Positions 52,800-60,476 of a stretch of 64,000 bases of DNA are shown piece after piece. The stretch is from the NCBI RefSeq assembly GCF_002843305.1, contig NZ_PGSG01000119.1:62001-126000 (forward strand), given 5' to 3'. This stretch comes from Streptomyces barkulensis (lineage in GTDB: Bacteria; Actinomycetota; Actinomycetes; Streptomycetales; Streptomycetaceae). Position numbers and translations under genes: made by a program. Each line of letters opens with the position of its first letter. The stretch's first letter is position 1. The notes under the pieces were generated by a model. The model was given only the letters and a program-made list of their open reading frames with translations. It was not told where the DNA came from and searched no databases.

Positions 52800-54221
52800 A
52801 TGACCGAGACGGGGGAAAGTGTCGAGGCCCGTGACCAGGGCCGGGGTGACGCGCCTCGGGGGCCGCTGTGGTGGACGCGGCGCCGGAGTGCGGTGCTGGA
52901 CGTGGGGCTCGCGCTGGTGTCGGGCGCGGAGTGCTCGGCGCAGGGGGTTCCGTTCGCGCGTGAGGCCGGCATTCCGGTGGGTCTGTCGGTGGCGCTGGGT
53001 GCGCTGGCGGGGCTGGCGCTGGTGTTGCGGCGGCGGTGGCCGATCGCGGTGGTGCTGGTGGCGATCGCGGTCACGCCGGCGCAGATGGGTTTCCTGCTGG
53101 GGACGGTGGGGCTGTACACGCTGGCGGCGTCGGATGTGCCTCGGCGGATCATCGCTCTGCTGGCCGGTATGCAGGGGGCGGGGTCGCTGATCGTGGCGGC
53201 CGTGGAGCTTCAGCGGAACGTGGGGCGGGACGACTACGGCTACGACCCGCCGGTGTGGTTCGTTCCGCTGGTTTCGGTGCTGATGTCGGTGGGTGTGACG
53301 GCGCCGCCGGTGCTGCTGGGGCTGTATGTGGGGGCGCGGCGGCGGCTGGTGGAGAGTCTGCGGGAGCGTGCGGACGGTCTGGAGCGGGAGTTGTCGCTGC
53401 TGGCGGATCGTGCGGAGGAGCGTGCGGAGTGGGCGCGCAACGAGGAGCGGACGCGGATCGCGCGGGAGATGCACGATGTGGTGGCGCATCGGGTGAGTCT
53501 GATGGTGGTGCATGCGGCGGCGTTGCAGGCGGTGGCTCGGAAGGATCCGGAGAAGGCGTCGCGGAACGCGGTGTTGATCGGGGACATGGGGCGGCAGGCG
53601 CTGACGGAGTTGCGGACGATGCTGGGTGTGCTGCGGTCGCACGAGGCGAAGCCGTCGGGAGCCGCGCAGACGTCCGCGCAGACGTCGGGGGAGGCGCCGG
53701 GGGAGGCGCCGGCGGGGGCCGTGGACGCGGGGCGGCCGTTGGCGCGGGTGGCGGAGGTCGTGGAGGTGGCCGCGGGCCGGGATTCGGCGGGGTCGGGGGA
53801 TCCGGGGGGTGGCTCCGAGGAGTCCGGTGGGCCGTGTCTGCGTGAGCTGGGGGCGCTGGTGGGGCAGTCGCGGGCGGCGGGGATGTCGGTGGAGTTGTCG
53901 GTGGAGGGGGAGGTGCGTTCGTATGCGTGGCGGGTGGAGCAGACGGCGTACCGGGTGGTTCAGGAGGCGTTGACGAACGTGCACAAGCATGCGGCGGGTG
54001 CGCGTACGCGGGTGCGGTTGGCGCGTCGTGCGGGTGAGGTGGCGGTGCTGGTGGAGAACGAGGCGCCGGCGGAGGGTGTGCGGGGGGCGGGGCTGCCCAG
54101 TGGTGGCAACGGTCTGGTGGGGATGCGTGAGCGGGTGGCGGCGCTGGGCGGGGGGTTTGTGTCGGGGCCGACGGAGGCGGGGGGTTTCCGGGTGTCGGCG
54201 GTGATTCCGGACCGGGGCTGA
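52800..54221 (+). CDS. Sensor histidine kinase, NarL-type (HisKA_3), orphan
   Basis: A 473-residue sensor kinase from ATG 52800. Four to five membrane helices lie in residues ~30-180, followed by a coiled coil (RRLVESLRERADGLERELSLLADRAEERAE) and the HisKA_3 dimerisation box (RTRIAREMHDVVAHRVSLMVVHAAALQAVA, phospho-acceptor His in MHDV). A Gly/Ala/Glu-rich insert (~280-350) precedes the HATPase domain (AYRVVQEALTNVHKHAAGARTRV, N box; GNGLVGMRERVAALGG, G box). Such kinases work with LuxR-type regulators; none is adjacent on either side. The nearby ABC transporter operon 2 is a plausible target. Confidence 0.92.
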   Translation: MTETGESVEARDQGRGDAPRGPLWWTRRRSAVLDVGLALVSGAECSAQGVPFAREAGIPVGLSVALGALAGLALVLRRRWPIAVVLVAIAVTPAQMGFLLGTVGLYTLAASDVPRRIIALLAGMQGAGSLIVAAVELQRNVGRDDYGYDPPVWFVPLVSVLMSVGVTAPPVLLGLYVGARRRLVESLRERADGLERELSLLADRAEERAEWARNEERTRIAREMHDVVAHRVSLMVVHAAALQAVARKDPEKASRNAVLIGDMGRQALTELRTMLGVLRSHEAKPSGAAQTSAQTSGEAPGEAPAGAVDAGRPLARVAEVVEVAAGRDSAGSGDPGGGSEESGGPCLRELGALVGQSRAAGMSVELSVEGEVRSYAWRVEQTAYRVVQEALTNVHKHAAGARTRVRLARRAGEVAVLVENEAPAEGVRGAGLPSGGNGLVGMRERVAALGGGFVSGPTEAGGFRVSAVIPDRG

Positions 54222-54236
54222 GGCCCGTCCCGGTGG

Positions 54237-54749
54237 TCATTCCGGGGCGCGGGTGAGGCGTTTGGGGTTGGTGCCGGTGACGAGGGTGGTGAGGGCGGCG
54301 TCGAGGGTGGGGCCGAGGTACCAGTCGCCGGTGTGGTCGATGCTGTAGACGCGGCCTTGTTCGTCGATGGCCAGGAGTGCGTTGCCGTTGTCCTCTTCGC
54401 CGAGGGGTGCGATGGCGGTGTCGAGGGCGCGTCCGAGGTCGTTGAGGGTGCGGGGCCAGTGGAGGCCGTGCAGGGGGTCGATGCGGGCGGCTGTGGGGGC
54501 GATGTGGCGGCCGGGTTCGGTGCTGGTGATGTGGAGTCCGCCGAATTCGGCCCAGGCTTCGACGGCGGCGGGGAAGACGGCGTGCTGGTGTCCGGTGGGT
54601 GAGTGGTGGGCGCGGAGGGTGTCGGCCCAGATCTCGGCTTGTGCGATGTGGTGGCGTCCGGGTGTCCAGCCGGCGGCGCGGAGGGCGGCGTCGACGGGGA
54701 CGGGGAAGCGGGTGGTGGTGTCGCGGGGGTGGGGGATGGGGGTGTTCAC
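54237..54749 (-). CDS. SUKH-3 domain protein (immunity-like)
   Basis: A 170-residue protein from GTG 54749 with GGAG upstream. It overlaps the stop of the deaminase gene by 4 bp. The SUKH-3 pattern is clear: ALRAAGWTPGRHH (N-terminal helix), WADTLRAHHSPTGH, VEAWAEFGGLHI, RIDPLHGLHWPRTLNDLGRAL, APLGEEDNGNALLAIDEQGRVYSIDHTGDWYLGPTLDAALTTLVTG. SUKH proteins often act as immunity proteins against secreted nuclease or deaminase toxins. Here it is coupled with a YwqJ-type deaminase, a combination common in Streptomyces. It converges on the histidine kinase gene, 15 bp apart. Confidence 0.87.
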   Translation of the reverse strand: MNTPIPHPRDTTTRFPVPVDAALRAAGWTPGRHHIAQAEIWADTLRAHHSPTGHQHAVFPAAVEAWAEFGGLHITSTEPGRHIAPTAARIDPLHGLHWPRTLNDLGRALDTAIAPLGEEDNGNALLAIDEQGRVYSIDHTGDWYLGPTLDAALTTLVTGTNPKRLTRAPE

Positions 54750-55252
54750 CGTTCTCCTGCGGGGTCGACGGGGCGTACGCCGAAGTGTGCGAGGAGGGCT
54801 GTGCAGGAGCGGCAGGGGGGTGCGTAGGTGCCGTGTGCGGGGTCGCCGTCCTCGCGGATGCGGCGGGTGGTGATTTTGGCGCCTTTGAGGGCTTTGCGGG
54901 CTTCGCCGGTGCTGAGGGGTTTGCGGCTGGCGCGTTTGCTTCGGGTCGCTTCGGCGGTGGTGAGGTGGCGGGAGATGAGGACGACTTCGGGGCAGCGTCC
55001 GGTGTGGCGTTCGCGTTGGGGGGTGGTGAGGGTGTCGAGGTAGTCCTGGACGAGGGGGTGGAGGGCCGGGGGGTTGTCGGCCTTGCCGGCGGTGCAGGTG
55101 AGGGTCTGGCCGCGTACGGAGAGGGCGGCGGCGACGGTGGGCATGATGCCGTCGCGGCGGTGGCGCGGGACGGGGGTGGTGTCGTCGGGTGCGCCCCAGC
55201 CGATGCGGGGGTCCGAGGGGTGTTCGGCGGTGTTGTGTTGTGTGGCGTGCAT
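54746..55252 (-). CDS. YwqJ-like deaminase domain protein
   Basis: A 168-residue protein from ATG 55252, with GGAGG 9 bases upstream. It has the motifs of the YwqJ-type zinc deaminases: MPTVAAALSVRGQTLTCTAGKADNPPALHP, then RHTGRCPEVVLISRHL, in which CPE supplies a metal ligand and the proton-shuttling Glu, and at the C-terminus TYAPPCRSCTALLAHFG, the PCxxC metal site. It would deaminate cytidine or adenosine in nucleic acid or free nucleosides. No signal peptide or secretion domain is present, so it may act inside the cell. Its SUKH-3 neighbour is coupled by a 4-bp overlap. Confidence 0.83.
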   Translation of the reverse strand: MHATQHNTAEHPSDPRIGWGAPDDTTPVPRHRRDGIMPTVAAALSVRGQTLTCTAGKADNPPALHPLVQDYLDTLTTPQRERHTGRCPEVVLISRHLTTAEATRSKRASRKPLSTGEARKALKGAKITTRRIREDGDPAHGTYAPPCRSCTALLAHFGVRPVDPAGER

Positions 55253-55566
55253 GGTTGGGTTTCCTCCCCGCGCATCCCCCCGATGGCGTTGGTTCAGGGT
55301 GCCAAATGCGTGGGCTTTTGGGAAAGCGGGGTCGGTTTCGGGGCATGTCGTGGGGCGTGTCCCGGCCTGGTGGGGCCGTGTTGTGAGTGTGCCGTGCCGG
55401 GGTCGCGGGTTGGCCGTCGGGGGTGTGGCAGGGGTGTGGCAGGGGTGTGGTGGGGGTGTGCCGGGGTGGGTGGACGGAGCGGGACCGGTGGTGGGGGTAG
55501 CGCATAGGCTGTGCTCGTCAGCGCCCATCGGCGCCCGTAAGCCAGTTGCCAGCAGGGGGCACCGCC
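55253..55566. promoter_or_regulatory. Divergent intergenic region before the WHH-SUKH gene
   Basis: This 314-bp region holds no gene. A -10-like TAGGCT lies at 55505-55510, 57 bp before the plus-strand ATG. A G/T-rich tandem repeat (GGTGTGGCAGG units, about 55428-55460) lies farther up. It must also hold the promoter of the deaminase gene. Confidence 0.5.
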
Positions 55567-56571
55567 ATGACGACAGGTAGGTCTGGGTTGGGGGTTTCTC
55601 CCGGTTCTCGTTCCGGGGAGGGGTCCGCGCCGCCGAATGCGGTCTATGCCGGTCAGGTCGTGCGTTTTCCGGATCCGGTGCGGGCTGCCCGGTATCCGGG
55701 TGGTGTGCGGGTGGATGAGCTGGGTTATCCGGATTTCTCGCCGTTCGCGCGTGCGGCGGTGGAGATCGCGGAGCCGCCGGAGGGTTTCGGTGCGGACGAG
55801 CTGCGGTTGACCGACCATGTGTCGGCGAACGCGGCGATGCACGCGGAGGGCCATGAGTTGTGGGCGGAGTTGCCGTCGGTGGCGACTCCGCACGGCTGGA
55901 CGTGGCATCACGTGGCGGGTGGCCGCCGGCTGGAGTTGGTGCCTGTGGAGGTGAAGGCTCTGCTGCGGCATCACGGTGGTCTGGCGACGGCTGTGGTGGA
56001 TCACGGGAAGCGGGGGACGCGGCCGTTGCAGGAGACGCGTCCGGTGCACTTCGAGGTGCCGCACGGTGTGGCGGTGTCCGAGGAGCAGGTGCTGGACGCG
56101 GAGGAGGCGCTGGGGTACCGGCTGCCGGAGGCGTACCGGTCGTTTCTGAAGGCGGCGGGTGGTTGTGCGCCGGCGGGGGTGGCGCTGGACGCGGAGTTGG
56201 GGCTGCTGGTGGATCAGCCGTTCTTCACGGTGCGTGAGGAGGCGGCGGTCAACGATCTGGTGTACGTGAACAAGTGTCTGCGGGATCACCTGACGAAGGA
56301 CTATCTGGGTGTGGCCTTCGTGCAGGGCGGGATCGTCGCGGTGAAGGTGCGTGGTGAGGCGCTGGGGTCGGTGTGGTTCTGCGCGTACGACGACGCGCGG
56401 GACCGGGACGGGCTGTCGGTGCAGGATCGGGTGGCGGGGCTTCTGCTGCCGTGCGGCGCGGATTTCGACGACTTCCTGCTGCGGTTGGCGGGTAATCCGC
56501 CGGAGTTGGAGACCGTGGCCGGCCTGATGGTGGACGGCGGGTTCGCGCGTGCCGTTCCGGTGGAGGGGTGA
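55567..56571 (+). CDS. WHH-type nuclease domain fused to SUKH (SMI1/KNR4) domain
   Basis: A 334-residue fusion from ATG 55567 with AGGGGG upstream. Residues ~30-140 carry the pattern of the WHH subgroup of HNH/EndoVII nucleases: RFPDPVRAARYPGGVRVDELGYPDFSPFA, then WTWHHV at 111-116 and LELVPVEVKALLRHHGG at 122-138. The His normally found where K130 sits (LVPxxxH) is replaced by Lys, which may weaken cleavage. Residues ~165-330 are a SUKH/SMI1 domain (VSEEQVLDAEEALGYRLPEAYRSFLKAAGGCAPAG...FDDFLLRLAGN). Thus toxin and immunity folds are in one chain. There is no signal peptide. The next gene starts 6 bp later, so the two are an operon. Confidence 0.82.
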   Translation: MTTGRSGLGVSPGSRSGEGSAPPNAVYAGQVVRFPDPVRAARYPGGVRVDELGYPDFSPFARAAVEIAEPPEGFGADELRLTDHVSANAAMHAEGHELWAELPSVATPHGWTWHHVAGGRRLELVPVEVKALLRHHGGLATAVVDHGKRGTRPLQETRPVHFEVPHGVAVSEEQVLDAEEALGYRLPEAYRSFLKAAGGCAPAGVALDAELGLLVDQPFFTVREEAAVNDLVYVNKCLRDHLTKDYLGVAFVQGGIVAVKVRGEALGSVWFCAYDDARDRDGLSVQDRVAGLLLPCGADFDDFLLRLAGNPPELETVAGLMVDGGFARAVPVEG

Positions 56572-56577
56572 GGCTCG

Positions 56578-58956
56578 ATGGTGACGTTCGCGCAGGCGCA
56601 GGAGCGTGCGGAGCGCTGGGTCAACGGCGGTGTTCCGGCGTATCAGCACCGTGAGGTGCGGGTGCGGGAGTTCGATCTGGGTTTCGTGGCGTGGGCGGAG
56701 GATCGCCCCGACGTCCCGTCGTCGGGGGGTGGCCGGCAGCGGCTGGTGATCGCGCGGGACAGCGGTGAGTCGACGTTGTGGCCGGCGTTGCCGGTGGGTG
56801 AGGTGATCCGGCGGTACGAGGAGGAGTACGGGGCTGCGGCCGGGCCGGTGGCGGCGGCTCCGCAGCAGCGGGTGGATCTGGAGGCGACGTCGTTCCTGCT
56901 GACGCCGCCGGAGTGGTTGCAGGAGGCGGCGGACCAGTTGGGGATTCCGGGTCGTCGTGAGGCCGCCGGTTCGGGGGGTTCGGGCGGTCCGGGCGGGGCG
57001 TCGGGCGGTTCCGTGCCGGCGTCTTCGTCCGCTCCGGAGCCCGCGCCCGCCCCCGCTTCCGGGTCCACTCCTCCTCCGGCGCCGGTTTCCGGCTCCGGTC
57101 CCGGTTCCGGTTCCGGTTCCGGTTCGCCGTGGGATGCGGCGGACACCAGCGGCAGCGGGGGCGGTGTGGCGTCGGTGCGGCCGCCGGCGACGGTGTTCGC
57201 GCCGCCGATCAGCGGGAGTGACGACGAGGACGGCGGGCCGGATCCGGCGCCCGGGGCGGGTGCGGAGGCGAAGACGGCGTTGTTGCCGGAGGGCAGCGCG
57301 CTGCCGAGGACGACGGTGGCTCCGGCGGTCGGTGGTCCGCAGGACTCGCCGCAGGGCGCTGCGCGGGCTCCGGGGACTCCGGGGGCCGGGGACGAGCAGT
57401 CCCAGCAGCCGCCGGCTCCGGCGACTCCGGCGACTCCGGCGACTCCGCCGGGCGGGGTGCACCATGCGGCGACGATGCTGGCCGACCCGTCGGCGGGCGG
57501 TCCCGGTACTCCGCCGCCGCCGGGTGCTCCGCAGCCGCCCGGCGCTCCGGGGGTGCCGGGCGATGTCGCCACCGGCCGTGCGCCGAAGCGCGGTGGTGGG
57601 CCGTCCGTGCCGCCGCCGCCCGGGGAGCCGGGTGTGCCGGGGGCGCGTCCGGGGGGTGCGGGGGCGGCTTCGCCGGGGGGTTCGTCCGGTGGTGCGGCCT
57701 ATGCGCCGACGCAGTTGGTGTCGGCGGACGAGGTGGCGTCCCAGGGGGGCGCCGGTACTCCCCCGCCGGGTGCTCCGGCCGCTCCGGGCGGCGGGGTGCA
57801 CCATGCGGCGACGATGCTGGCGGGCCCCGGTGGTCCTGGTCCGGTCGGTCCGGGGCCGGTCGGTCCGGGGCCGGTCGGTCCGGGGAGTCCGCCGCCGCCG
57901 GGTGCGCCGGGTGCGCCCGGGGTTCCTCCGGGGGCGCCGTCGTACGGCTATCCGCAGCAGCCGTCCGGTGTGCCGATGGTCGGGCCCGGCTATATGGCGG
58001 TGCTGCGCTACCGCGCGCCGGACGGTTCCGAGCAGCAGCTGATCCGCCGTTCGGCGCCGGGTACTCCGCATCCGGAGTGGCAGATCCTGCACGAGCTGCG
58101 GGCGATGAACGTTCCGCCGCAGCAGGTGCTGGAGCTGCACACGGAGCTGGAGTGCTGCGACGTTCCCGGTGGTTACTGTGCTCGGATGGTGCGGGAGTCC
58201 TGGCCGCAGGTGCGGATCAGCCACACCGCGCCGTACGGGCGTGATGTGGCCTCCCGGCGGCAGGGTGTGCGTCATCTGATAGAGCATCAGGGGGAGTTGC
58301 ACCAGGTGGCCGACGGTCCGGCGCGTCCGGCGCCGGTGCGGGTGCCGTTGCCGCCGCCGCATCTGCTCCAGCCGGCGCCGCCGGTCGGGCCGGACGGTGT
58401 GGCGCAGGAGCTGGTGCAGGCGTTCGGCCCGCAGGCGGTGTTCCGTTTCGACCAGCGTGCGGTCTCCCGGCAGGGTGTGCCGGACGTGGTGGCGCAGACG
58501 CTGATGTGGGCGGGGCTGCCGGTGGAGTTCGGTCCGTTCTTCTGGGCGCAGGCGCAGCCGGGGCGTCCGGTGCCGACGCTGGCGGAGCTGGCGCAGGAGC
58601 GCGGGGTGCGTCCCGCGGCGGACGCGGCCTCGTATCTGGTGATGGGCAACGACTACGGGCGCCAGTTGTGTGTGCAGTACGGCACGGCGCACATCGTGGC
58701 GGTGCCGTTGGAGGCTCCAGCGGGAGGCGGGCCGGCGGCGGCGCAGTTCGTCAACAGCGGTCTGCCGGAGTTCGTGCGGTGTCTGGCGCTGCTGGGCCGG
58801 ATGTGGCGGCTGCGGTACGGGCTGACGCCGGAGCAGGCGGGCCGCTGGACGGTGGATTTCCAGGGGATGCTGGCGTGTCTGGATCCGGCGGCTCCGGCCG
58901 GGCCGGAGAACTGGTGGTCGGTGCTGCTCGAGCAGATGTGGGACGGGTTGCTGTAG
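56578..58956 (+). CDS. Multidomain protein: Imm35-like, disordered linker, deaminase-like, SUKH-4
   Basis: A 792-residue protein. Residues 1-85 (VTFAQAQERAERWVN...GDSGESTLWPALPVGEVIRRYEEEYG-like) resemble the YrhB/Imm35 immunity fold. Residues ~115-465 are Pro/Gly/Ala-rich and disordered, with two copies of GGVHHAATMLA (~291 and ~404). Residues ~470-560 look like a zinc deaminase: HPEW at 498-501 (His ligand and catalytic Glu) and TELECCDVPGGYC at 522-534 (Cys ligands). Residues ~595-792 match SUKH-4 (FGPQAVFRFDQRAV...TLAELAQERGV). So two immunity-like folds flank one deaminase. It is co-transcribed with the WHH-SUKH gene. The fold calls are by eye. Confidence 0.75.
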   Translation: MVTFAQAQERAERWVNGGVPAYQHREVRVREFDLGFVAWAEDRPDVPSSGGGRQRLVIARDSGESTLWPALPVGEVIRRYEEEYGAAAGPVAAAPQQRVDLEATSFLLTPPEWLQEAADQLGIPGRREAAGSGGSGGPGGASGGSVPASSSAPEPAPAPASGSTPPPAPVSGSGPGSGSGSGSPWDAADTSGSGGGVASVRPPATVFAPPISGSDDEDGGPDPAPGAGAEAKTALLPEGSALPRTTVAPAVGGPQDSPQGAARAPGTPGAGDEQSQQPPAPATPATPATPPGGVHHAATMLADPSAGGPGTPPPPGAPQPPGAPGVPGDVATGRAPKRGGGPSVPPPPGEPGVPGARPGGAGAASPGGSSGGAAYAPTQLVSADEVASQGGAGTPPPGAPAAPGGGVHHAATMLAGPGGPGPVGPGPVGPGPVGPGSPPPPGAPGAPGVPPGAPSYGYPQQPSGVPMVGPGYMAVLRYRAPDGSEQQLIRRSAPGTPHPEWQILHELRAMNVPPQQVLELHTELECCDVPGGYCARMVRESWPQVRISHTAPYGRDVASRRQGVRHLIEHQGELHQVADGPARPAPVRVPLPPPHLLQPAPPVGPDGVAQELVQAFGPQAVFRFDQRAVSRQGVPDVVAQTLMWAGLPVEFGPFFWAQAQPGRPVPTLAELAQERGVRPAADAASYLVMGNDYGRQLCVQYGTAHIVAVPLEAPAGGGPAAAQFVNSGLPEFVRCLALLGRMWRLRYGLTPEQAGRWTVDFQGMLACLDPAAPAGPENWWSVLLEQMWDGLL
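57840..57890 (+). repeat. Tandem GGTCCGGGGCCGGTC repeats in the disordered linker
   Basis: Three to four copies of a 15-base unit (GGTCCGGGGCCGGTC) encode GPVGP repeats in the linker between the Imm-like and deaminase-like regions. Confidence 0.85.
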
Positions 58957-58995
58957 TCGCCGGTCGTCGTGTCCCGGGCCTTTGCCGGTGTGTTC

Positions 58996-59028
58996 GTGCC
59001 CGGTCTCCGCCGAGCGGGGGCCGGGCAC
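58996..59028 (+). terminator. Hairpin after the multidomain SUKH gene
   Basis: An 8-bp perfect stem, GTGCCCGG / CCGGGCAC, around a GC-rich loop that can pair further, ~40 bp beyond the stop. Confidence 0.6.
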
Positions 59029-59035
59029 GGCTGTT

Positions 59036-59090
59036 CCCGCCCTGTTCCCGCCCTGTTCCCGGTGCTGTCCCCGGTGCTGTCCCCGGCTTC
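59036..59090 (+). repeat. CTGTTCCCGCC / GTGCTGTCCCCG repeats in the intergenic region
   Basis: Three copies of CTGTTCCCGCC-like units and two of GGTGCTGTCCCC lie in a 296-bp gap that holds no gene. The promoter of the next gene should lie between 59110 and 59252. Confidence 0.75.
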
Positions 59091-59252
59091 GCCCCGGCGC
59101 TGTTCCCGTGGTGTTCCTCCGGTCGGGGGGCGTGTCGGGAGAATCGTGCTTCCTTGTGCGTTCGCGCGGTTTGTGTCGGTTGCGGCGCATGGGGTCTCAT
59201 GGCGCATGCTGGGTGGGATGTCCGCCGGATTGTGTGAAGGTTGGGGTTCACG

Positions 59253-60278
59253 ATGTCTGCGTCGTCCGCGTCCAGGTCGCCTCACGGTTTCGCCGTCGTT
59301 CGGGGCCGCGGTTACCGGCCCGATCAGGTCGACCGCTTCACCGGCGTGCTGCACGGAGATCTGGATCAGGCGCGGGAGCGCCTGACCCGGCTGGGGGTGC
59401 TGGCCGGGGAGCTGGAGGCGGAGGCGGACCGGCTGCGGGGGGTGGTCGCCGCGCTGCCTCCGCAGACGTTCGAGGCGCTGGGCGATCGGGCCCGGCTGAT
59501 CCTGTCCGAGGCGGAGGCCGAGGCCGGGGAGCTGCGGGAGCGGGTGCGGGACGAGTCGCGCCGGGTGCTGGAGCGGGCGCAGGAGGAGAGCCGGGCGCGG
59601 CGGGAGGCGGCGCACGAGGGTGCGGCCCGGGTACGGCGGGAGGCGGACGAGGCGGCGGAGGCGCTGCTGGGGCGGGCCCGGGAGCGGGCCGGGGAGCTAC
59701 TGGCGGAGGCGCGTGCGGAGGCCGGTGAGCTGGTGGAGGCCGGCGGGCGCGAGCTGCGGGAGATGGCCGAGCGCTGTGAGGCGCTGCTGCGGGAGCAGGA
59801 GGGGAAGCAGGCGGCGGAGGCCGGGAAGCTGGAGGCGTACCTGGCCGCGCGCGAGTCGGCGGTGGAGGAGCGGGTCGCGGAGCTGTCCGGGCGGGGCGAG
59901 GCGGTCCTGGAGCGGGCGCGGCGTGAGGCGGCCGGGGCGGAGGAGGACGCGCGGCGGCTCCAGGCGGAGGCCGAGGAGCGGGCGGCGGAGCTGCTGGCGA
60001 AGGCGCGGCTGCGGCAGGAGCGTGTGGAGCGGGAGACGGAGCGGATCGTGCGGGCGCACGAGCAGCGGCGGGAGGCGGTGCGGCAGCACATGGCGCATGT
60101 GCGCGCGAGTCTGGCGGCGATCACCGGGCGCGGCCCGGACGGCGCGGACAGCGCGGGCGGCCCGGACGGCGCGGACGGTCCGGAAGCCGCGGGGGGCGCG
60201 GGGGGCGCGGGCGGTTCCGAGAGCCCCGGCGGCACGGGCGGCGCGACGGTGCCGGGCCAGGGGGCACCGGCGGAATGA
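59253..60278 (+). CDS. DivIVA-like coiled-coil protein
   Basis: A 341-residue protein from ATG 59253 (an in-frame TTG at 59241 is less likely). The N-terminus (HGFAVVRGRGYRPDQVDRFTGVLHGDLDQARERL) is the DivIVA-type membrane-binding lead, followed by an almost unbroken Glu/Ala/Arg coiled coil (~30-285) with QTFEALGDRARLILSEAEAEAGELRERV. A Gly/Ala/Asp-rich tail ends it. Streptomyces has several such proteins (DivIVA, Scy, FilP) for polar growth and cytoskeleton; older annotation calls them cellulose-binding proteins. It is a separate unit before glmU. The specific role is unknown. Confidence 0.82.
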   Translation: MSASSASRSPHGFAVVRGRGYRPDQVDRFTGVLHGDLDQARERLTRLGVLAGELEAEADRLRGVVAALPPQTFEALGDRARLILSEAEAEAGELRERVRDESRRVLERAQEESRARREAAHEGAARVRREADEAAEALLGRARERAGELLAEARAEAGELVEAGGRELREMAERCEALLREQEGKQAAEAGKLEAYLAARESAVEERVAELSGRGEAVLERARREAAGAEEDARRLQAEAEERAAELLAKARLRQERVERETERIVRAHEQRREAVRQHMAHVRASLAAITGRGPDGADSAGGPDGADGPEAAGGAGGAGGSESPGGTGGATVPGQGAPAE

Positions 60279-60476
60279 CCGGGTCCCCCCGGGTATCCTG
60301 CGGATGACACCACACCTTCCCGCGCGGTTTCGCCGCGGTCCCTCCCGTGAACCGGCGGTGGCCGCCGGGTGTGCGGGAGTGGTCCTTCGGGTGGGTTCCG
60401 TGTCGGTCCGGCAGCCTGTCCCGTCATCCGTCCACAAGACGTCCGAAGTTCCGTCCCGAAGCCGAAGGGCACACCC

